Shown here piece by piece: positions 18,343 to 27,928 of a stretch of DNA of 64,000 nucleotides. The notes under the pieces were generated by a model, which worked only from the letters and a program-made list of their open reading frames with translations, did not search any database and had not been told where the DNA came from. This DNA is from Hyphomicrobium sp. (GTDB taxonomy: Bacteria; Pseudomonadota; Alphaproteobacteria; Rhizobiales; Hyphomicrobiaceae), in NCBI RefSeq assembly GCF_019744875.1, contig NZ_JAIETU010000004.1:113065-177064 (forward strand), given 5' to 3'. How positions within the stretch are numbered: the stretch's first letter is position 1; each line of letters begins with the position of its first letter. The translations under genes and the position numbers were made by a program.

Positions 18343-19371
18343 ATGCGGACGCGCACGATCTCGTATTCCATCCTGACGATCGCATTGGCCTTCTTGGCCG
18401 GTGGCGTCGCGCCAGCCGAAGCGGCCGGCCGGCGTCTGGCGCTCGTGATCGGCAACTCGACGTATCAGCATGTGTCGGAACTCACGAACCCGCAGAACGA
18501 TGCGGCCGACGTGGCCGACAAGCTGCGCAAGCTGTCGTTCGACGTGATGCTTGGCACGAACCTCACGCGCGACCAGATGCATGAGGCGTTCGCGAACTTC
18601 GCGGAGCAGCTTCAGCCCGGCGACGAAGGCCTGTTCTTCTATGCCGGTCACGGCATTTCGCTGAGCGGCGAGAACTTCCTGATCCCGGTCGACATGCCGG
18701 CCGAGATCAAGGTCGAGGACGAAGCGGCGAGCAAGGAAGCGCTCGACAACAGCCTCGTCAACATTGCGTCGGTGATCGAGCCGATGCAGAAGGCCAAGCT
18801 CGGCATGATCTTCCTCGACGCGTGCCGCAACACGCCGTCGAAGGAAGAGCTCGGATTGCAGATCGTGGCGCAGGACGGCGCGACGCGGAAGCTTCGCTCG
18901 CTGTCGTTCCATCGCGGCATCTCGAAGGTCAACGTTGCGTCCACGAGCGGCGCGTCGGGCATCTTCCGCGCCTACGCCACGCAGCCCAACAACGTTTCGG
19001 ACGACGGCGGCGGACGCAACAGCCCGTTTACGAAGGCGCTGTTGAAGCATCTCGGCACGCCGGGTCTCGACGTTCACCAGATGATGATCAAGGTTCGCCT
19101 CGACGTTCAGACGGAGACGTCCAACCGGCAGGTTCCGTGGGAAGAGAGCGCGCTGACGGACACGTACTACTTCACGCCGTCGGCTCCGGGCATGGCCGCC
19201 CCGCTGTTGCCCACGTATCGCAAGGAGGGCGCTGCCCCGAACATGGGTAAGCGCCAGAAGGGTGCCGCGCAGGCCACGCAGCGGCGCAATCAGGGTGGTG
19301 GCGGTGCTCCGCGTCAGGCACGCCGCGGTCCGCCCCCGGGTCTCGGCATGGGCGTTGGCGCCGGTCTCTAG
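18343..19371 (+). CDS. Exported caspase-like protease (metacaspase, peptidase C14)
   Basis: Secreted or periplasmic cysteine-protease-fold protein of 342 aa; AAGGAG lies six bases before the ATG. A signal peptide (residues 1-28, ending PAEAA) precedes the C14 domain: RLALVIGNSTYQHVSELTNP, then a catalytic His at about 103 (FFYAGHGI) and the catalytic Cys at about 161 (IFLDACRNTP). Both dyad residues are present, so it may be active, cutting after basic residues if it follows the bacterial family norm. After residue 285 the chain becomes low-complexity, rich in Gly, Gln, Pro and Arg (QRRNQGGGGAPRQARRGPPP). It is cotranscribed with the OmpA-like gene; the substrate is unknown. Confidence 0.88.
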   Translation: MRTRTISYSILTIALAFLAGGVAPAEAAGRRLALVIGNSTYQHVSELTNPQNDAADVADKLRKLSFDVMLGTNLTRDQMHEAFANFAEQLQPGDEGLFFYAGHGISLSGENFLIPVDMPAEIKVEDEAASKEALDNSLVNIASVIEPMQKAKLGMIFLDACRNTPSKEELGLQIVAQDGATRKLRSLSFHRGISKVNVASTSGASGIFRAYATQPNNVSDDGGGRNSPFTKALLKHLGTPGLDVHQMMIKVRLDVQTETSNRQVPWEESALTDTYYFTPSAPGMAAPLLPTYRKEGAAPNMGKRQKGAAQATQRRNQGGGGAPRQARRGPPPGLGMGVGAGL

Positions 19372-19400
19372 TCAGGCGCGCTTTGACGGATCGAAGTTTG

Positions 19401-19433
19401 AAGGGTGCGGACCAAAAGGTCCGCACCCTTTTT
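19401..19433 (+). terminator. Intrinsic terminator after the OmpA/metacaspase operon
   Basis: Perfect 13-bp stem AAGGGTGCGGACC / GGTCCGCACCCTT with loop AAAA, ending in five T. It separates this operon from the convergent adenylate cyclase gene. Confidence 0.92.
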
Positions 19434-19494
19434 CATTTCGGGGGCGGGTTCATTTCGTGTCTGGTTCGGTGCGAGGCTGGCCTCGCGTCCCGCT

Positions 19495-21018
19495 TCAGTT
19501 CACGCCCAGACGGCGCAGGCCCTCGGCGCTGGAGTCGGTTGCGGCGTCGAGCGCGAGGGCTTTGCGATAGTCGCTGATGGCGGCGCTGCGCGAGCCGCGC
19601 GCCTCGTGGATGTGCCCGCGCGTGTCGAACATGTAGGCCTTGTTCCCATCGAGCGAGATGGCGCGGTTCGCATCCTGCAGCGCCATCGCGAGATCGCCGG
19701 CCTTGTAGCGGGTCCAGGCGCGATTGTTGATGGCGTCTGCATTCGACGGGGCCAGTTTCAGGGCCTCGGTGTAGTCGTTGATCGCGGACTGATAGTTGCC
19801 CTTGTCGTAGTAGGCGACGCCGCGATGATTGAAGGCGTCGGCGGTCGGGTTCAGCTTGATCGCCTCGTCGTAGTGCTCGATGGCCTGGTCGGTCTCGCCC
19901 TTGTCGCGGAGCGCGCGGCCGAGCGAGTAGTGGATGGTGGCGTAGTCGGCATCGACCAGGCCGCCGATTTCGAGGAGGTCGTTGCAGGCCCTTTCGGCCT
20001 CGTCTGGCTTTTCCGTGTTCTGGCAGTCCTTCCACTGGCGCGTCAGGACGTAGCGGGAGGCCAGAGGATTGGATGGCGTCGTCGAGCTCTTCGGTTCGGG
20101 CTGGGGGTCCGCTTTCGGTTCGGCCTTACGCTCGGGTTGCTGCACTTCAGGAGCAGTCTCGATGCTGGCCGGAGGATCGCTCTTCGGTGGCGGGGTGTCC
20201 GCTGCCGGCGGCGGAGTGGTGTCCGCCTTCGGCTGCAGGCTGACCTCCGCGGTCGGCGCCGGGCCGTTGTCGAGATCGAGAGGCTGCTTGCTCGCGAGGC
20301 CGATTTTTTCGCGCACCGAGTCCGGCAGGTATTCGTAGGCGTAGACGCCGGCCAGCACGACCGCGAGAAGCGAGAGCACGATGCTGAGCGCGTTCGCCTC
20401 ACCTTTCAATTTCAGGGCTGTGGCCAGTTTCTGCGCCGTAGCCATGGCCTGGGCGGATGGCGGCGGCGTGTCGGCCTTCGTCACGGCGACAGGCGTTTCC
20501 GGCTCGTCGAGCGTCAGCGTGTAGGCATGGACGCGCTCGGGAATGTTCTTCAGCGTCTGCGGTCCGGCATCGGCGAAGCGCAGGCCGATCTTGCCCGAGA
20601 CCGCCTCATGCACCGAGCGCGAGACGCAGATGCCGCCGGGTGGGGCGACGGATTCGAGGCGGGCGGCGATGTTCACGCCGTCGCCAAGCAGGTCGCCGCC
20701 CTCGCGCTCGACCACGTCGCCGATGGTGATGCCGATGCGGAAGTTCATATGGCGGCTGGGCGGGTAGGCGAGATTGCGCGCCTTCAGGCTCTCCTGCACG
20801 TCGACGGCGCAGCGCACGGCTTCCACGGCGCTCTGGAATTCGGCGAGGATGGCGTCGCCCGCGGTGTTGAAGATGCGGCCGTCGCCGCGCTCGACGAACT
20901 CCTCGAAGACGGCGCGATAGCCCTCGAAGCGACGGAGCGTTTCCTCTTCATCCTCGGCGATCAAGCGGCTGTAGCCGGCGATATCCGCCGCAAGAATGAC
21001 CGCGATTTTCCGTTTCAA
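19495..21018 (-). CDS. Class III adenylate/guanylate cyclase with TPR repeats
   Basis: A 507-aa protein starting at TTG 21018, six bases after a strong GAGGAG. The N-terminal 170 residues are a class III cyclase homology domain: AVILAADIAGYSRLIAEDEE with metal-binding Asp12, then IFNTAGDAILAEF with Asp55, and GITIGDVVEREGGDLLGDGV. A hydrophobic segment (about 210-230, SIVLSLLAVVLAGVYAYEYL) suggests an inner-membrane anchor. It is followed by a proline/lysine-rich linker and a periplasmic-side TPR array (ADAFNHRGVAYYDKGNYQSA, ADAINNRAWTRYKAGDLAMA). This architecture is common in Hyphomicrobiales. It makes cAMP or cGMP; the TPR part probably senses or docks a partner. Confidence 0.88.
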   Translation of the reverse strand: MKRKIAVILAADIAGYSRLIAEDEEETLRRFEGYRAVFEEFVERGDGRIFNTAGDAILAEFQSAVEAVRCAVDVQESLKARNLAYPPSRHMNFRIGITIGDVVEREGGDLLGDGVNIAARLESVAPPGGICVSRSVHEAVSGKIGLRFADAGPQTLKNIPERVHAYTLTLDEPETPVAVTKADTPPPSAQAMATAQKLATALKLKGEANALSIVLSLLAVVLAGVYAYEYLPDSVREKIGLASKQPLDLDNGPAPTAEVSLQPKADTTPPPAADTPPPKSDPPASIETAPEVQQPERKAEPKADPQPEPKSSTTPSNPLASRYVLTRQWKDCQNTEKPDEAERACNDLLEIGGLVDADYATIHYSLGRALRDKGETDQAIEHYDEAIKLNPTADAFNHRGVAYYDKGNYQSAINDYTEALKLAPSNADAINNRAWTRYKAGDLAMALQDANRAISLDGNKAYMFDTRGHIHEARGSRSAAISDYRKALALDAATDSSAEGLRRLGVN

Positions 21019-21211
21019 GCGAAGCTCCTCGATCTGCGGGCAGAGCGAGGTGAGCTTTCCATGATCGGCCCGAAACGCGCAAGCATGTAAAGCGCTGGTA
21101 TACAGGGATTTTCACGGCAACGTGGCTGATTTCTCGCGGTCGCGGAATGCAACTTCGGCCAGAACGGATATCCGTTCCGGCCGATCGTGCGGTGCGGACC
21201 TTGCGCGCGAA

Positions 21212-21811
21212 CTATGCGGCGAGCTTGGCCGCGATCTGGGCTACGTGCCGGCCCTGGAAACGGGCGCCCGCCAGCTCGTTCTCGCTCGGCAGGCGGGAGC
21301 CGTCTGCGGCGGCGATGGTGCTCGCGCCATAGGGCGATCCGCCGGTGATCTCCGACAGGATGGTCTGGCCCTGGAACGAGTACGGCAGACCGACGACGAC
21401 CATGCCGTGATGCAGGAGCACGGTATGGGTCGAGAGGATCGTGCTCTCCTGGCCGCCGTGCTGAGTGGCCGTGGACGTGAAGACGGATCCGACCTTGCCG
21501 ACCAGCTTGCCGTGGAACCAGAGGCCGCCGGTCTGGTCGAGAAAGTTCTTCATCTGCGCGGCCATGTTGCCGAAGCGCGTCGGCGTGCCGATCACGATCG
21601 CGTCGTAGCCGGCGAGGTCGTCGACGGTGGCGATAGGCGCTGTCTGGTTGAGCTTGAAGCCGCTCTTTTCGGCGACCTCGGGGGGGACGATTTCCGGTAC
21701 GCGCTTGATGTCTGCGTGGGCGCCGGCTTCGCGCACGCCTTCGGCGATGGCCTCCGCCATGCGTTCGATGTGGCCGTAGCTCGAATAATAGAGAACGAGA
21801 ACTTTGGTCAT
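21212..21811 (-). CDS. wrbA: NAD(P)H:quinone oxidoreductase WrbA
   Basis: FMN-dependent two-electron quinone reductase of 199 aa, cytosolic. The flavodoxin-like N-terminus ([20 protein letters not shown]) and the WrbA-specific FMN-binding segments [35 protein letters not shown] and [12 protein letters not shown] are all present. The length matches the family. It is first downstream of the pirin gene and Old Yellow Enzyme gene on the same strand, a grouping that points to handling of quinones and reactive electrophiles. Confidence 0.95.
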   Translation of the reverse strand: MTKVLVLYYSSYGHIERMAEAIAEGVREAGAHADIKRVPEIVPPEVAEKSGFKLNQTAPIATVDDLAGYDAIVIGTPTRFGNMAAQMKNFLDQTGGLWFHGKLVGKVGSVFTSTATQHGGQESTILSTHTVLLHHGMVVVGLPYSFQGQTILSEITGGSPYGASTIAAADGSRLPSENELAGARFQGRHVAQIAAKLAA

Positions 21812-21910
21812 GGGGCGGGCCCTCTTGCTGGGTGTGGCTGGATCGGATGGGTGCCCCGGAGCGGCGTATGAAGTGGCCGCTCCGGGTCGTGTGTCAGGTG
21901 GTCTCAGGCA

Positions 21911-22612
21911 TCAGGCCGCGAGATCGAACAGCAGGATCTCGGCGTTGTCGTTGGCGCCGATGCTCACGGCCGTTTCGTTCGTCAGCGCGGCCGCGTCGCC
22001 CGCGCCGATGGCGGTTCCGTTGACGACCACCTCGCCGCGCGTGACCTGCACCCACGCCTTGCGGCGCGGACGCAGCGTGTGCGTCACGGCATCGCCCTTG
22101 CCGAGGCTGGCGACGTAGAGATCGAGATCCTGGTGGATCGTGACGGAGCCGTCGCGGCCATCGCGTGCGCCGACCAGCGTCAGGCGGCCTTGGCGTGCGT
22201 CAGCCGGAAACGACTTCTGCTCGTAGCTCGGCGCAAGTCCGCGGCTTTCGGGCAGCACCCAGATCTGCAGGAAGTGGACGGGCTCGCTGCTGGAGGCGTT
22301 GAACTCGCTGTGGGCGATGCCGGTTCCGGCCGACATGAGCTGCACGTCGCCGGGGCGGATGACCGATCCGGTGCCGATGCTGTCCTTGTGGGCGAGCGCG
22401 CCCTCGAGCACGTAGGAGATGATCTCCATGTTGTCGTGCGGGTGGGTGCCGAAGCCCTTGCCGCCCGACACGACGTCCTCGTTGATGACGCGCAGCGTGC
22501 CGAAGCCCATGTTCTCGGGGTCATAGTAGTGGCCGAACGAGAAGGTGTGCTTGCTGTCGAGCCAGCCGAAGTTGCTGGCGCCGCGCTCGTTGCCTTTGCG
22601 AACGGTGATCAT
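21911..22612 (-). CDS. Pirin-family bicupin protein
   Basis: Cytosolic bicupin of 233 aa, YhaK/pirin type. The ATG at 22612 (MITVRKGNERGASNFGWLDS) fits the family and has AAGGAG about eight bases upstream; the open frame to 22672 is not needed. The cupin metal-site text is present: HPHDNMEIISYVLEGALAHKD, and SEFNASSSEPVHFLQIWVLP. Some pirins act as quercetin dioxygenases and others as redox sensors; I cannot choose. It sits between an Old Yellow Enzyme gene and wrbA, which suggests a role in oxidative or electrophile stress. Confidence 0.88.
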   Translation of the reverse strand: MITVRKGNERGASNFGWLDSKHTFSFGHYYDPENMGFGTLRVINEDVVSGGKGFGTHPHDNMEIISYVLEGALAHKDSIGTGSVIRPGDVQLMSAGTGIAHSEFNASSSEPVHFLQIWVLPESRGLAPSYEQKSFPADARQGRLTLVGARDGRDGSVTIHQDLDLYVASLGKGDAVTHTLRPRRKAWVQVTRGEVVVNGTAIGAGDAAALTNETAVSIGANDNAEILLFDLAA

Positions 22613-22736
22613 GGCTCTGCTCCTTTCGGGCGGCACGTGCTGCGCCGCCGGTTTCGAGGAGATAGATGCCATCGTTCAGGTGCGGAACCAATGGGCTGGT
22701 TTGGAGCACACTGGTTCCGCTTTGGATGCAATGAGA

Positions 22737-23828
22737 TTAGGCGGCTTTCGCGTCGAGCGTCGGATAGTCCGTGTAGCCCTCAGCGCCACCACCGTAGAAC
22801 GTGCGCTGGATCGGCTCGTTCAGGGGCGCGTTGCGGGCCAGGCGCGTGACGAGGTCCGGGTTGGCGATGAACGGGCGGCCGAACGCGATCAGGTCGGCAG
22901 CGCCGGAGTTGACGGCGTCGATGGCGGCTGCCCTGTCGTAGCCGTTGTTGGCGAGATAGGCGCCGGAGAACAGCTTGCGCAATGCCTGGATGCTCGCGCC
23001 CGCCGGCAGGTCGCGCGTGCCGCCCGTCTGGCCCTCGACGAGGTGGAGATAGCCGAGGCCGAATTCACTGGCGCGCGCGATGGCGGCGCCGAAGGTCGCC
23101 ATCGGGTTGCTGTCGTCGATGTCGCCGAAGTTCGAGAACGGACTGAAGCGCACGCCGACGCGGCTTGCGGGAAACACGGTGATGAGCGCGGCCAGGATTT
23201 CGGACAGGAAGCGGACGCGGTTTTCGAGGCTGCCGCCGTACATGTCCTGGCGCTTGTTCGAGCCGTCGCGCAGGAACTGGTCGACGAGATAGCCGTTGGC
23301 GCCGTGCAGCTCGACGCCGTCGAAGCCCGCGATCTTGGCGTTCTCGGCGGCTTTCCGATAGTCCTCGACAACGCGTGCGATTTCCGCCGTTTCGAGGGCG
23401 CGCGGGGGAGAGGCGTCGACAAAGCCCGATGTCGTGAAGACCTGCGTCTTGGCCGTGATGGCGGATGGTGCGACCGGCGGCTGGTTGCCGGCCTGGAGCG
23501 ACGTATGGGATACGCGCCCGACGTGCCAGAGCTGAGCGAAGATGTGGCCGCCCTTGGCGTGGACGGCATCAGTCACGGCGCGCCAGCCGACGACTTGTTC
23601 AGGAGAGTGCAGCCCCGGGGTCGCGAGGTATCCCTGACCTTCCTGCGAGATCTGCGTTCCCTCGGTAATGATGAGGCCCGCCGTCGCGCGCTGGGCGTAA
23701 TAGTCCACGTTGAGGGTGTGCGGAACATTGCCGTCGGCTGCGCGATTGCGCGTGAGGGGCGCCATGACAATGCGGTTTGGCAGCGTCATGGTGCCGATCG
23801 TGAGCGGCGTGAAAAGCTTGTCGGTCAT
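22737..23828 (-). CDS. nemA: Old Yellow Enzyme family reductase (NemA-like)
   Basis: FMN ene-reductase of 363 aa that reduces activated C=C bonds and N-ethylmaleimide-like electrophiles with NAD(P)H. The start at 23828 (MTDKLFTPLTIGTMTLPNRI) matches the family and has AAGGAG upstream. Typical text: APLTRNRA, ITEGTQISQEGQGYLATPGL, HIFAQLWHVGRVSH, and the substrate-binding His/Asn pair in FDGVELHGANGYLVDQFL. It is the first gene of the nemA-pirin-wrbA group and faces the iorA operon across 311 bases. Confidence 0.9.
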   Translation of the reverse strand: MTDKLFTPLTIGTMTLPNRIVMAPLTRNRAADGNVPHTLNVDYYAQRATAGLIITEGTQISQEGQGYLATPGLHSPEQVVGWRAVTDAVHAKGGHIFAQLWHVGRVSHTSLQAGNQPPVAPSAITAKTQVFTTSGFVDASPPRALETAEIARVVEDYRKAAENAKIAGFDGVELHGANGYLVDQFLRDGSNKRQDMYGGSLENRVRFLSEILAALITVFPASRVGVRFSPFSNFGDIDDSNPMATFGAAIARASEFGLGYLHLVEGQTGGTRDLPAGASIQALRKLFSGAYLANNGYDRAAAIDAVNSGAADLIAFGRPFIANPDLVTRLARNAPLNEPIQRTFYGGGAEGYTDYPTLDAKAA

Positions 23829-24139
23829 TGGGGATCTCCTTCGGGCCTCGCGGTCATATGTAGCGCGCCGCGAGAATTGGAAGTGCTGTGCCGAATTTCT
23901 AGGCGAACGACCGGTAAAGCACACCGGAAAGCGAAGAGTTTTCCGACCCCTGGAAAAACTGCCGCGGTGTTCGCATATGCCAATTTCGCATGCCGGATGC
24001 CCGCTCGGGGCCGGTCTCGGGGCTGTTTCGGCGCTTTCGCCCGGTGCGCGCGGCCAGGCTGCCCATGACGCGACGGCCAACACGTGGCCGCGGATACTGC
24101 GTGCGATGACACGGATTGCGACGACAGGGGGATCTCCAC
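23829..24139. other. 311-bp divergent promoter region
   Basis: Sits between the nemA group (-) and the iorA operon (+). It holds an inverted repeat, AGTTTTCC (23937-23944) and GGAAAAACT (23952-23960), that could be an operator, and two nearby ACCGG copies (23910-23926). No ModE-type box or coding potential is evident. Confidence 0.5.
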
Positions 24140-24598
24140 ATGACGACGTTTCAAATCAACGGCCGGGACGTGACGGTTTCGGTCGAGGACGACACGCCGT
24201 TGCTTTGGGTGGTGCGTGACGAACTGGGGCTCGTCGGATCGAAATTCGGATGCGGTGTGGCGCAGTGCGGAGCGTGCACCATGCACCTCGACGGCCAGCC
24301 CGTGCGCGCGTGCGTGACGCCGGTGTCGGATGTGGCGGGACGCAAGGTCACGACGATCGAGGGGATCTCGGGCAGCGTCGCCGACGCCGTGCGCGACGCG
24401 TGGGTGAAGCTCGACGTCGTGCAATGCGGCTATTGCCAATCGGGACAGGTGATGAGTGCGGTCGCGCTGCTGGCTGAGAGCCCGGCGCCATCGGATGCGG
24501 ATATCGACACCGCCATGAGCGGCAATATCTGCCGCTGCAACACGTATCAGAGAATTCGGACGGCCATTCATGACGCCGCAACGACGTTGAAGGGCTGA
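24140..24598 (+). CDS. iorA: Molybdenum hydroxylase [2Fe-2S] subunit (isoquinoline 1-oxidoreductase alpha-like)
   Basis: Small electron-transfer subunit of 152 aa of a xanthine-oxidase-family hydroxylase. The ATG at 24140 has AGGGGGA about eight bases upstream. All eight cluster cysteines are present: Cys38, 43, 46 and 58 for the plant-type cluster ([16 protein letters not shown]), and Cys96, 99, 131 and 133 for the second cluster ([16 protein letters not shown]). It partners with the molybdopterin subunit encoded 13 bases downstream. The IorAB-like two-subunit arrangement has no FAD subunit, so electrons probably pass to a cytochrome encoded elsewhere. Confidence 0.92.
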   Translation: MTTFQINGRDVTVSVEDDTPLLWVVRDELGLVGSKFGCGVAQCGACTMHLDGQPVRACVTPVSDVAGRKVTTIEGISGSVADAVRDAWVKLDVVQCGYCQSGQVMSAVALLAESPAPSDADIDTAMSGNICRCNTYQRIRTAIHDAATTLKG

Positions 24599-24611
24599 GG
24601 AGGGACACGCG

Positions 24612-26840
24612 ATGCTGGGACCAGTCGATCTTTCTCGGTTGCCTTCCTTTTCTGAGACGCGCCGCGCGGTTGGCGCGCGTGCAGCGTTGCCGCTGGACCG
24701 CCGTTCGTTCGTGCGCCTCGCGCTTGGAACGGGTGCGGGGCTTGTCATTGGCGGCCTGATCGAAAGCGTGCCCGCGGGCGCGGAAGCGGCCGCTGCCTCG
24801 AACGCGTACGACGGCGTCTTCACGCCGTTCGTGCGGATCTCGCCCGACAACGTCGTGACGGTGCTGATCAAGCATCAGGACATGGGGCAGGGTGTCACGA
24901 CCGGGCTTTCGACGCTCGTGGCCGATGAACTCGATGCGGACTGGGCGCAGGTCGTGCCGGAATTCTCGCCCGCCAATGTCGCGCTCTACAAGAATTTTGC
25001 GTTTGGTGTGCAGGGCACGGGCGGTTCGACCGCGATTTCCAACTCCTTCGAGCAATATCGCAAGGCGGGCGCTGCGGCGCGCTCGATGATCGTGCAGGCG
25101 GCTGCGAAGCGCTGGGGTGTCGCAGCGGACAGCATCAAAGTCTCCAAGGGTGTCGTGACCTCGGGTGCGCATTCGGCGACCTTCGGAGATCTCGCGCAGG
25201 AGGCCGCCGCCGTTCCCGTGCCGGCCGATCCCACGCTCAAAACGCCGGATCAGTTCACCTACATCGGCAAATCGTTTCCGCGCCTCGATTCGAAAGCGAA
25301 GACGACGGGTGCGCGTCTCTACACGCAGGATGTGCAACTGCCGGGCATGCTTGTTGCGACGCTCGCGCGGCCTGCGCGCTTCGGCGGCGTGGTGAAGTCG
25401 GTCGACGACACGGCCGCGCGCGCCGTCAAGGGCGTGGTCGATGTCGTGACGACCTCTCGCGGCGTAGCCGTTCTTGCAACCTCGACCTATCCGGCCATTC
25501 GCGCGCGCGAGCTTCTCAAGATCACCTGGGACGACGCCAAGGCCGACATGCGCGGCACGGACGCGCTGGTCGCGGAATACCAGAAGCTCGCGGACACGCC
25601 GGGCGTTGTCGCCAAGGCTGGCGATGCGGAGGCGGCGCTCGCCAAGGCTGACCGGGTGATAGAGGCGTCGTATGTTTTTCCCTACCTTGCGCACGCGCCG
25701 ATGGAGCCGATGAACTGCGTGGCGCAGTTCAAGGACGGCCGCGCGACCCTGTGGACGGCGTCGCAGCTTCAGACAGTGGACCAGGCCGTGACGGCTGCGA
25801 TCTTCGGCATCAAGCCCGAGGACGTGACGATCAACACGCTGTGGGCGGGCGGCTCGTTCGGCCGGCGCGGCACCTATGATGCGGACTACATCGCGGAAAC
25901 GGCCGAGATCGTAAAGGTCACGGGCCGCGGCGAGCCGATCAAGCTGGTCTGGACGCGCGAGGACGATATCAAGGGCGGCTACTACCGGCCTGTCTACGTG
26001 CACAAGGTGCGCGTGGGGCTCGACAAGGACGGCGCGATCCTGGGCTGGCATCACCGCATCGTGGGGCAGTCCATCGTTTCAGGCACGATGTTCGAGAGCG
26101 CGCTGGTGAAGGATGGCGTCGACGGCACATCCGTCGAAGGCGTATCGGATACGCCCTACGCAATTCCCAACATGCACGTGGAGCTGCACAGCACGACCGT
26201 CGGTGTGCGCCCGTTGTGGTGGCGGTCGGTCGGTCATACGCACACGGCGTATGTCATGGAAACGATGATCGACGAGGTTGCGGCGGCGGGCGGCAAGGAT
26301 CCGGTGGAGTTCCGGCTGGCGCTGCTCGCCAAACATCCGCGCCATACGAGCGTGCTGAAGCTCGCCGCGGAAAAAGCGGGCTGGGGCACCCCCGCGCCCG
26401 AGGGCGTGTTTCGCGGTGTCGCCGTCCACGAGAGCTTCAAGAGCTTCGTTGCCGAAGTGGCCGAGGTGCGTCTCGTCGACGGCAAGCCGAAAGTCGAGCG
26501 CGTGGTGGCGGCGGTCGATTGCGGGCTCGCGGTCAATGCTGATAACATCAGGTCGCAGGTCGAGGGCGGCGTCGGATTTGGGCTCGGAGCTGTGCTGCAC
26601 GGCAAGGTGACGTTGAAAGACGGCGTCGTCGAGCAGGGCAACTTCGACAGCTACGAAGTGCTGCGCATCAACGAGATGCCGCGCGTGGAGGTGCATATCG
26701 TGCCGTCTGCCGAAGCCCCGACGGGCATCGGCGAGCCCGGCGTGCCGCCCGTCGGTCCTGCGGTGGCCAACGCGATTTCCGCGGGAACGGGGCAGCGCGT
26801 GCGGGTGCTACCGTTCGATGTCGGATTGAAACTGGGGTGA
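24612..26840 (+). CDS. iorB: Molybdenum hydroxylase large subunit (isoquinoline 1-oxidoreductase beta-like)
   Basis: Molybdopterin-binding catalytic subunit of 742 aa. An N-terminal twin-arginine-like motif ([16 protein letters not shown], about residues 33-48) suggests Tat export to the periplasm in complex with IorA. Family motifs: [60 protein letters not shown], the Moco loop [16 protein letters not shown], and the C-terminal active-site region [17 protein letters not shown] containing the conserved Glu. The physiological substrate (N-heterocycle or aldehyde) cannot be read from sequence. The xdhC start overlaps the iorB stop, supporting coupled synthesis of enzyme and maturation factor. 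Confidence 0.92.
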   Translation: MLGPVDLSRLPSFSETRRAVGARAALPLDRRSFVRLALGTGAGLVIGGLIESVPAGAEAAAASNAYDGVFTPFVRISPDNVVTVLIKHQDMGQGVTTGLSTLVADELDADWAQVVPEFSPANVALYKNFAFGVQGTGGSTAISNSFEQYRKAGAAARSMIVQAAAKRWGVAADSIKVSKGVVTSGAHSATFGDLAQEAAAVPVPADPTLKTPDQFTYIGKSFPRLDSKAKTTGARLYTQDVQLPGMLVATLARPARFGGVVKSVDDTAARAVKGVVDVVTTSRGVAVLATSTYPAIRARELLKITWDDAKADMRGTDALVAEYQKLADTPGVVAKAGDAEAALAKADRVIEASYVFPYLAHAPMEPMNCVAQFKDGRATLWTASQLQTVDQAVTAAIFGIKPEDVTINTLWAGGSFGRRGTYDADYIAETAEIVKVTGRGEPIKLVWTREDDIKGGYYRPVYVHKVRVGLDKDGAILGWHHRIVGQSIVSGTMFESALVKDGVDGTSVEGVSDTPYAIPNMHVELHSTTVGVRPLWWRSVGHTHTAYVMETMIDEVAAAGGKDPVEFRLALLAKHPRHTSVLKLAAEKAGWGTPAPEGVFRGVAVHESFKSFVAEVAEVRLVDGKPKVERVVAAVDCGLAVNADNIRSQVEGGVGFGLGAVLHGKVTLKDGVVEQGNFDSYEVLRINEMPRVEVHIVPSAEAPTGIGEPGVPPVGPAVANAISAGTGQRVRVLPFDVGLKLG

Positions 26841-27913
26841 ACGCTATGCCGGATGCCGGCCTCTTGCATGCCGGCGGCGAAGCCGGTGGGGTTCTCTCGG
26901 AGCGCGATGCGCTCGATGCTGTTGCGGGTGCGGGTGAACGTGATGCGGTTTCCGTCGCGCGCCGCTGGCTCGATCAGTACGGCACGGTGGGTGTTGCGAC
27001 CGTGATCAAGACCTCAGGGTCGTTCCCGGTTCCGGTGGGCGGACAGCTCGTGATCGGTCCCGGGGATCGGTTCGAAGGGTCCGTCTCCGGCGGCTGTGTC
27101 GAGGCGGCCGTGATCACCGAAGCCGCGGGCGTGCTCGCAGGGCAACCGAAGGTGCTCGCCTACGGCGTCTCGGACGAGACGGCATGGCATGTGGGATTGC
27201 CGTGCGGCGGCAAGATCGAGGTGCTCGTCGAGCGGCTCACCGGGGCGGACGATGCCCGCTATCTGGATGCGGTTCTGGCCGCGCGCGCGTCGCGGTCGCT
27301 GCTGGTGGTCGAGACGAACCTCGAAAGCGGCAGCCGGGTTCTGCACGGAGACGCGGGTGCGTTCGAAACCGGCGTTGCCGCCAATCTCTCGGCTGGCGAA
27401 TGCCAGCTCGACGATGCGCCGGGTGCGCGCCGCTTCCTCAATGCGCTGGCGCCGCCGGTGCGCGTCATTCTCGTCGGCGCGGGCCATATCGCGCAGGTGC
27501 TGTCCGATCTCGCGACCCGCTTGGGGTTCCAGGTTACGGTTGTCGATCCGCGCACCGCGTTCTCCACTGCGGAGCGCTTCGCGGGCGTGCCGCTGAACCA
27601 CGACTGGCCCGAGCGTGCGCTGCCGGCGCTCGGCCTCGACAGCCGCACGGCCGTGGTGACGCTCGCGCACGAAGCGCGTCTCGACGACGAAACGCTGATG
27701 CTCGCGCTTCGCTCGCCCTGTTTCTATGTCGGCGCGCTGGGGTCGCGGCGGACGCACGAGAAGCGGGTCGCGCGGTTGAGCGCGGCCGGGCTTACAGATG
27801 CAGAGATCGCGCGCATCGATGGGCCGGTCGGCCTTCGCATCGGCGCGAAGGGTCCGGGAGAGATCGCGGTGTCCATCCTCGGGGCGTTGATCAAAGCCCG
27901 GCACGGGGCGTGA
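26837..27913 (+). CDS. xdhC: XdhC/CoxI-family molybdenum cofactor maturation protein
   Basis: A 358-aa cytosolic chaperone of the XdhC family, which binds molybdenum cofactor, helps its sulfuration and inserts it into the hydroxylase. The N-terminal XdhC/CoxI domain carries [14 protein letters not shown] and the conserved [13 protein letters not shown] Rossmann-like C-terminal half has [12 protein letters not shown] and [15 protein letters not shown]. The GTG at 26837 overlaps the iorB stop by four bases; ATG 26846 is an alternative start. Its partner is the upstream iorAB pair. Confidence 0.9.
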   Translation: MNAMPDAGLLHAGGEAGGVLSERDALDAVAGAGERDAVSVARRWLDQYGTVGVATVIKTSGSFPVPVGGQLVIGPGDRFEGSVSGGCVEAAVITEAAGVLAGQPKVLAYGVSDETAWHVGLPCGGKIEVLVERLTGADDARYLDAVLAARASRSLLVVETNLESGSRVLHGDAGAFETGVAANLSAGECQLDDAPGARRFLNALAPPVRVILVGAGHIAQVLSDLATRLGFQVTVVDPRTAFSTAERFAGVPLNHDWPERALPALGLDSRTAVVTLAHEARLDDETLMLALRSPCFYVGALGSRRTHEKRVARLSAAGLTDAEIARIDGPVGLRIGAKGPGEIAVSILGALIKARHGA

Positions 27914-27928
27914 CATGATCGACGTGCC

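Noticed and set aside
19405..21090. A 561-codon frame on the + strand opposite the adenylate cyclase
   Set aside because: Shadow of the cyclase gene; the cyclase has the clear motifs and ribosome site.
24348..26054. Long open frame on the - strand opposite iorA/iorB
   Set aside because: Antisense to well-recognised genes; composition (Arg/His/Leu-rich) is typical of shadow frames in GC-rich DNA.
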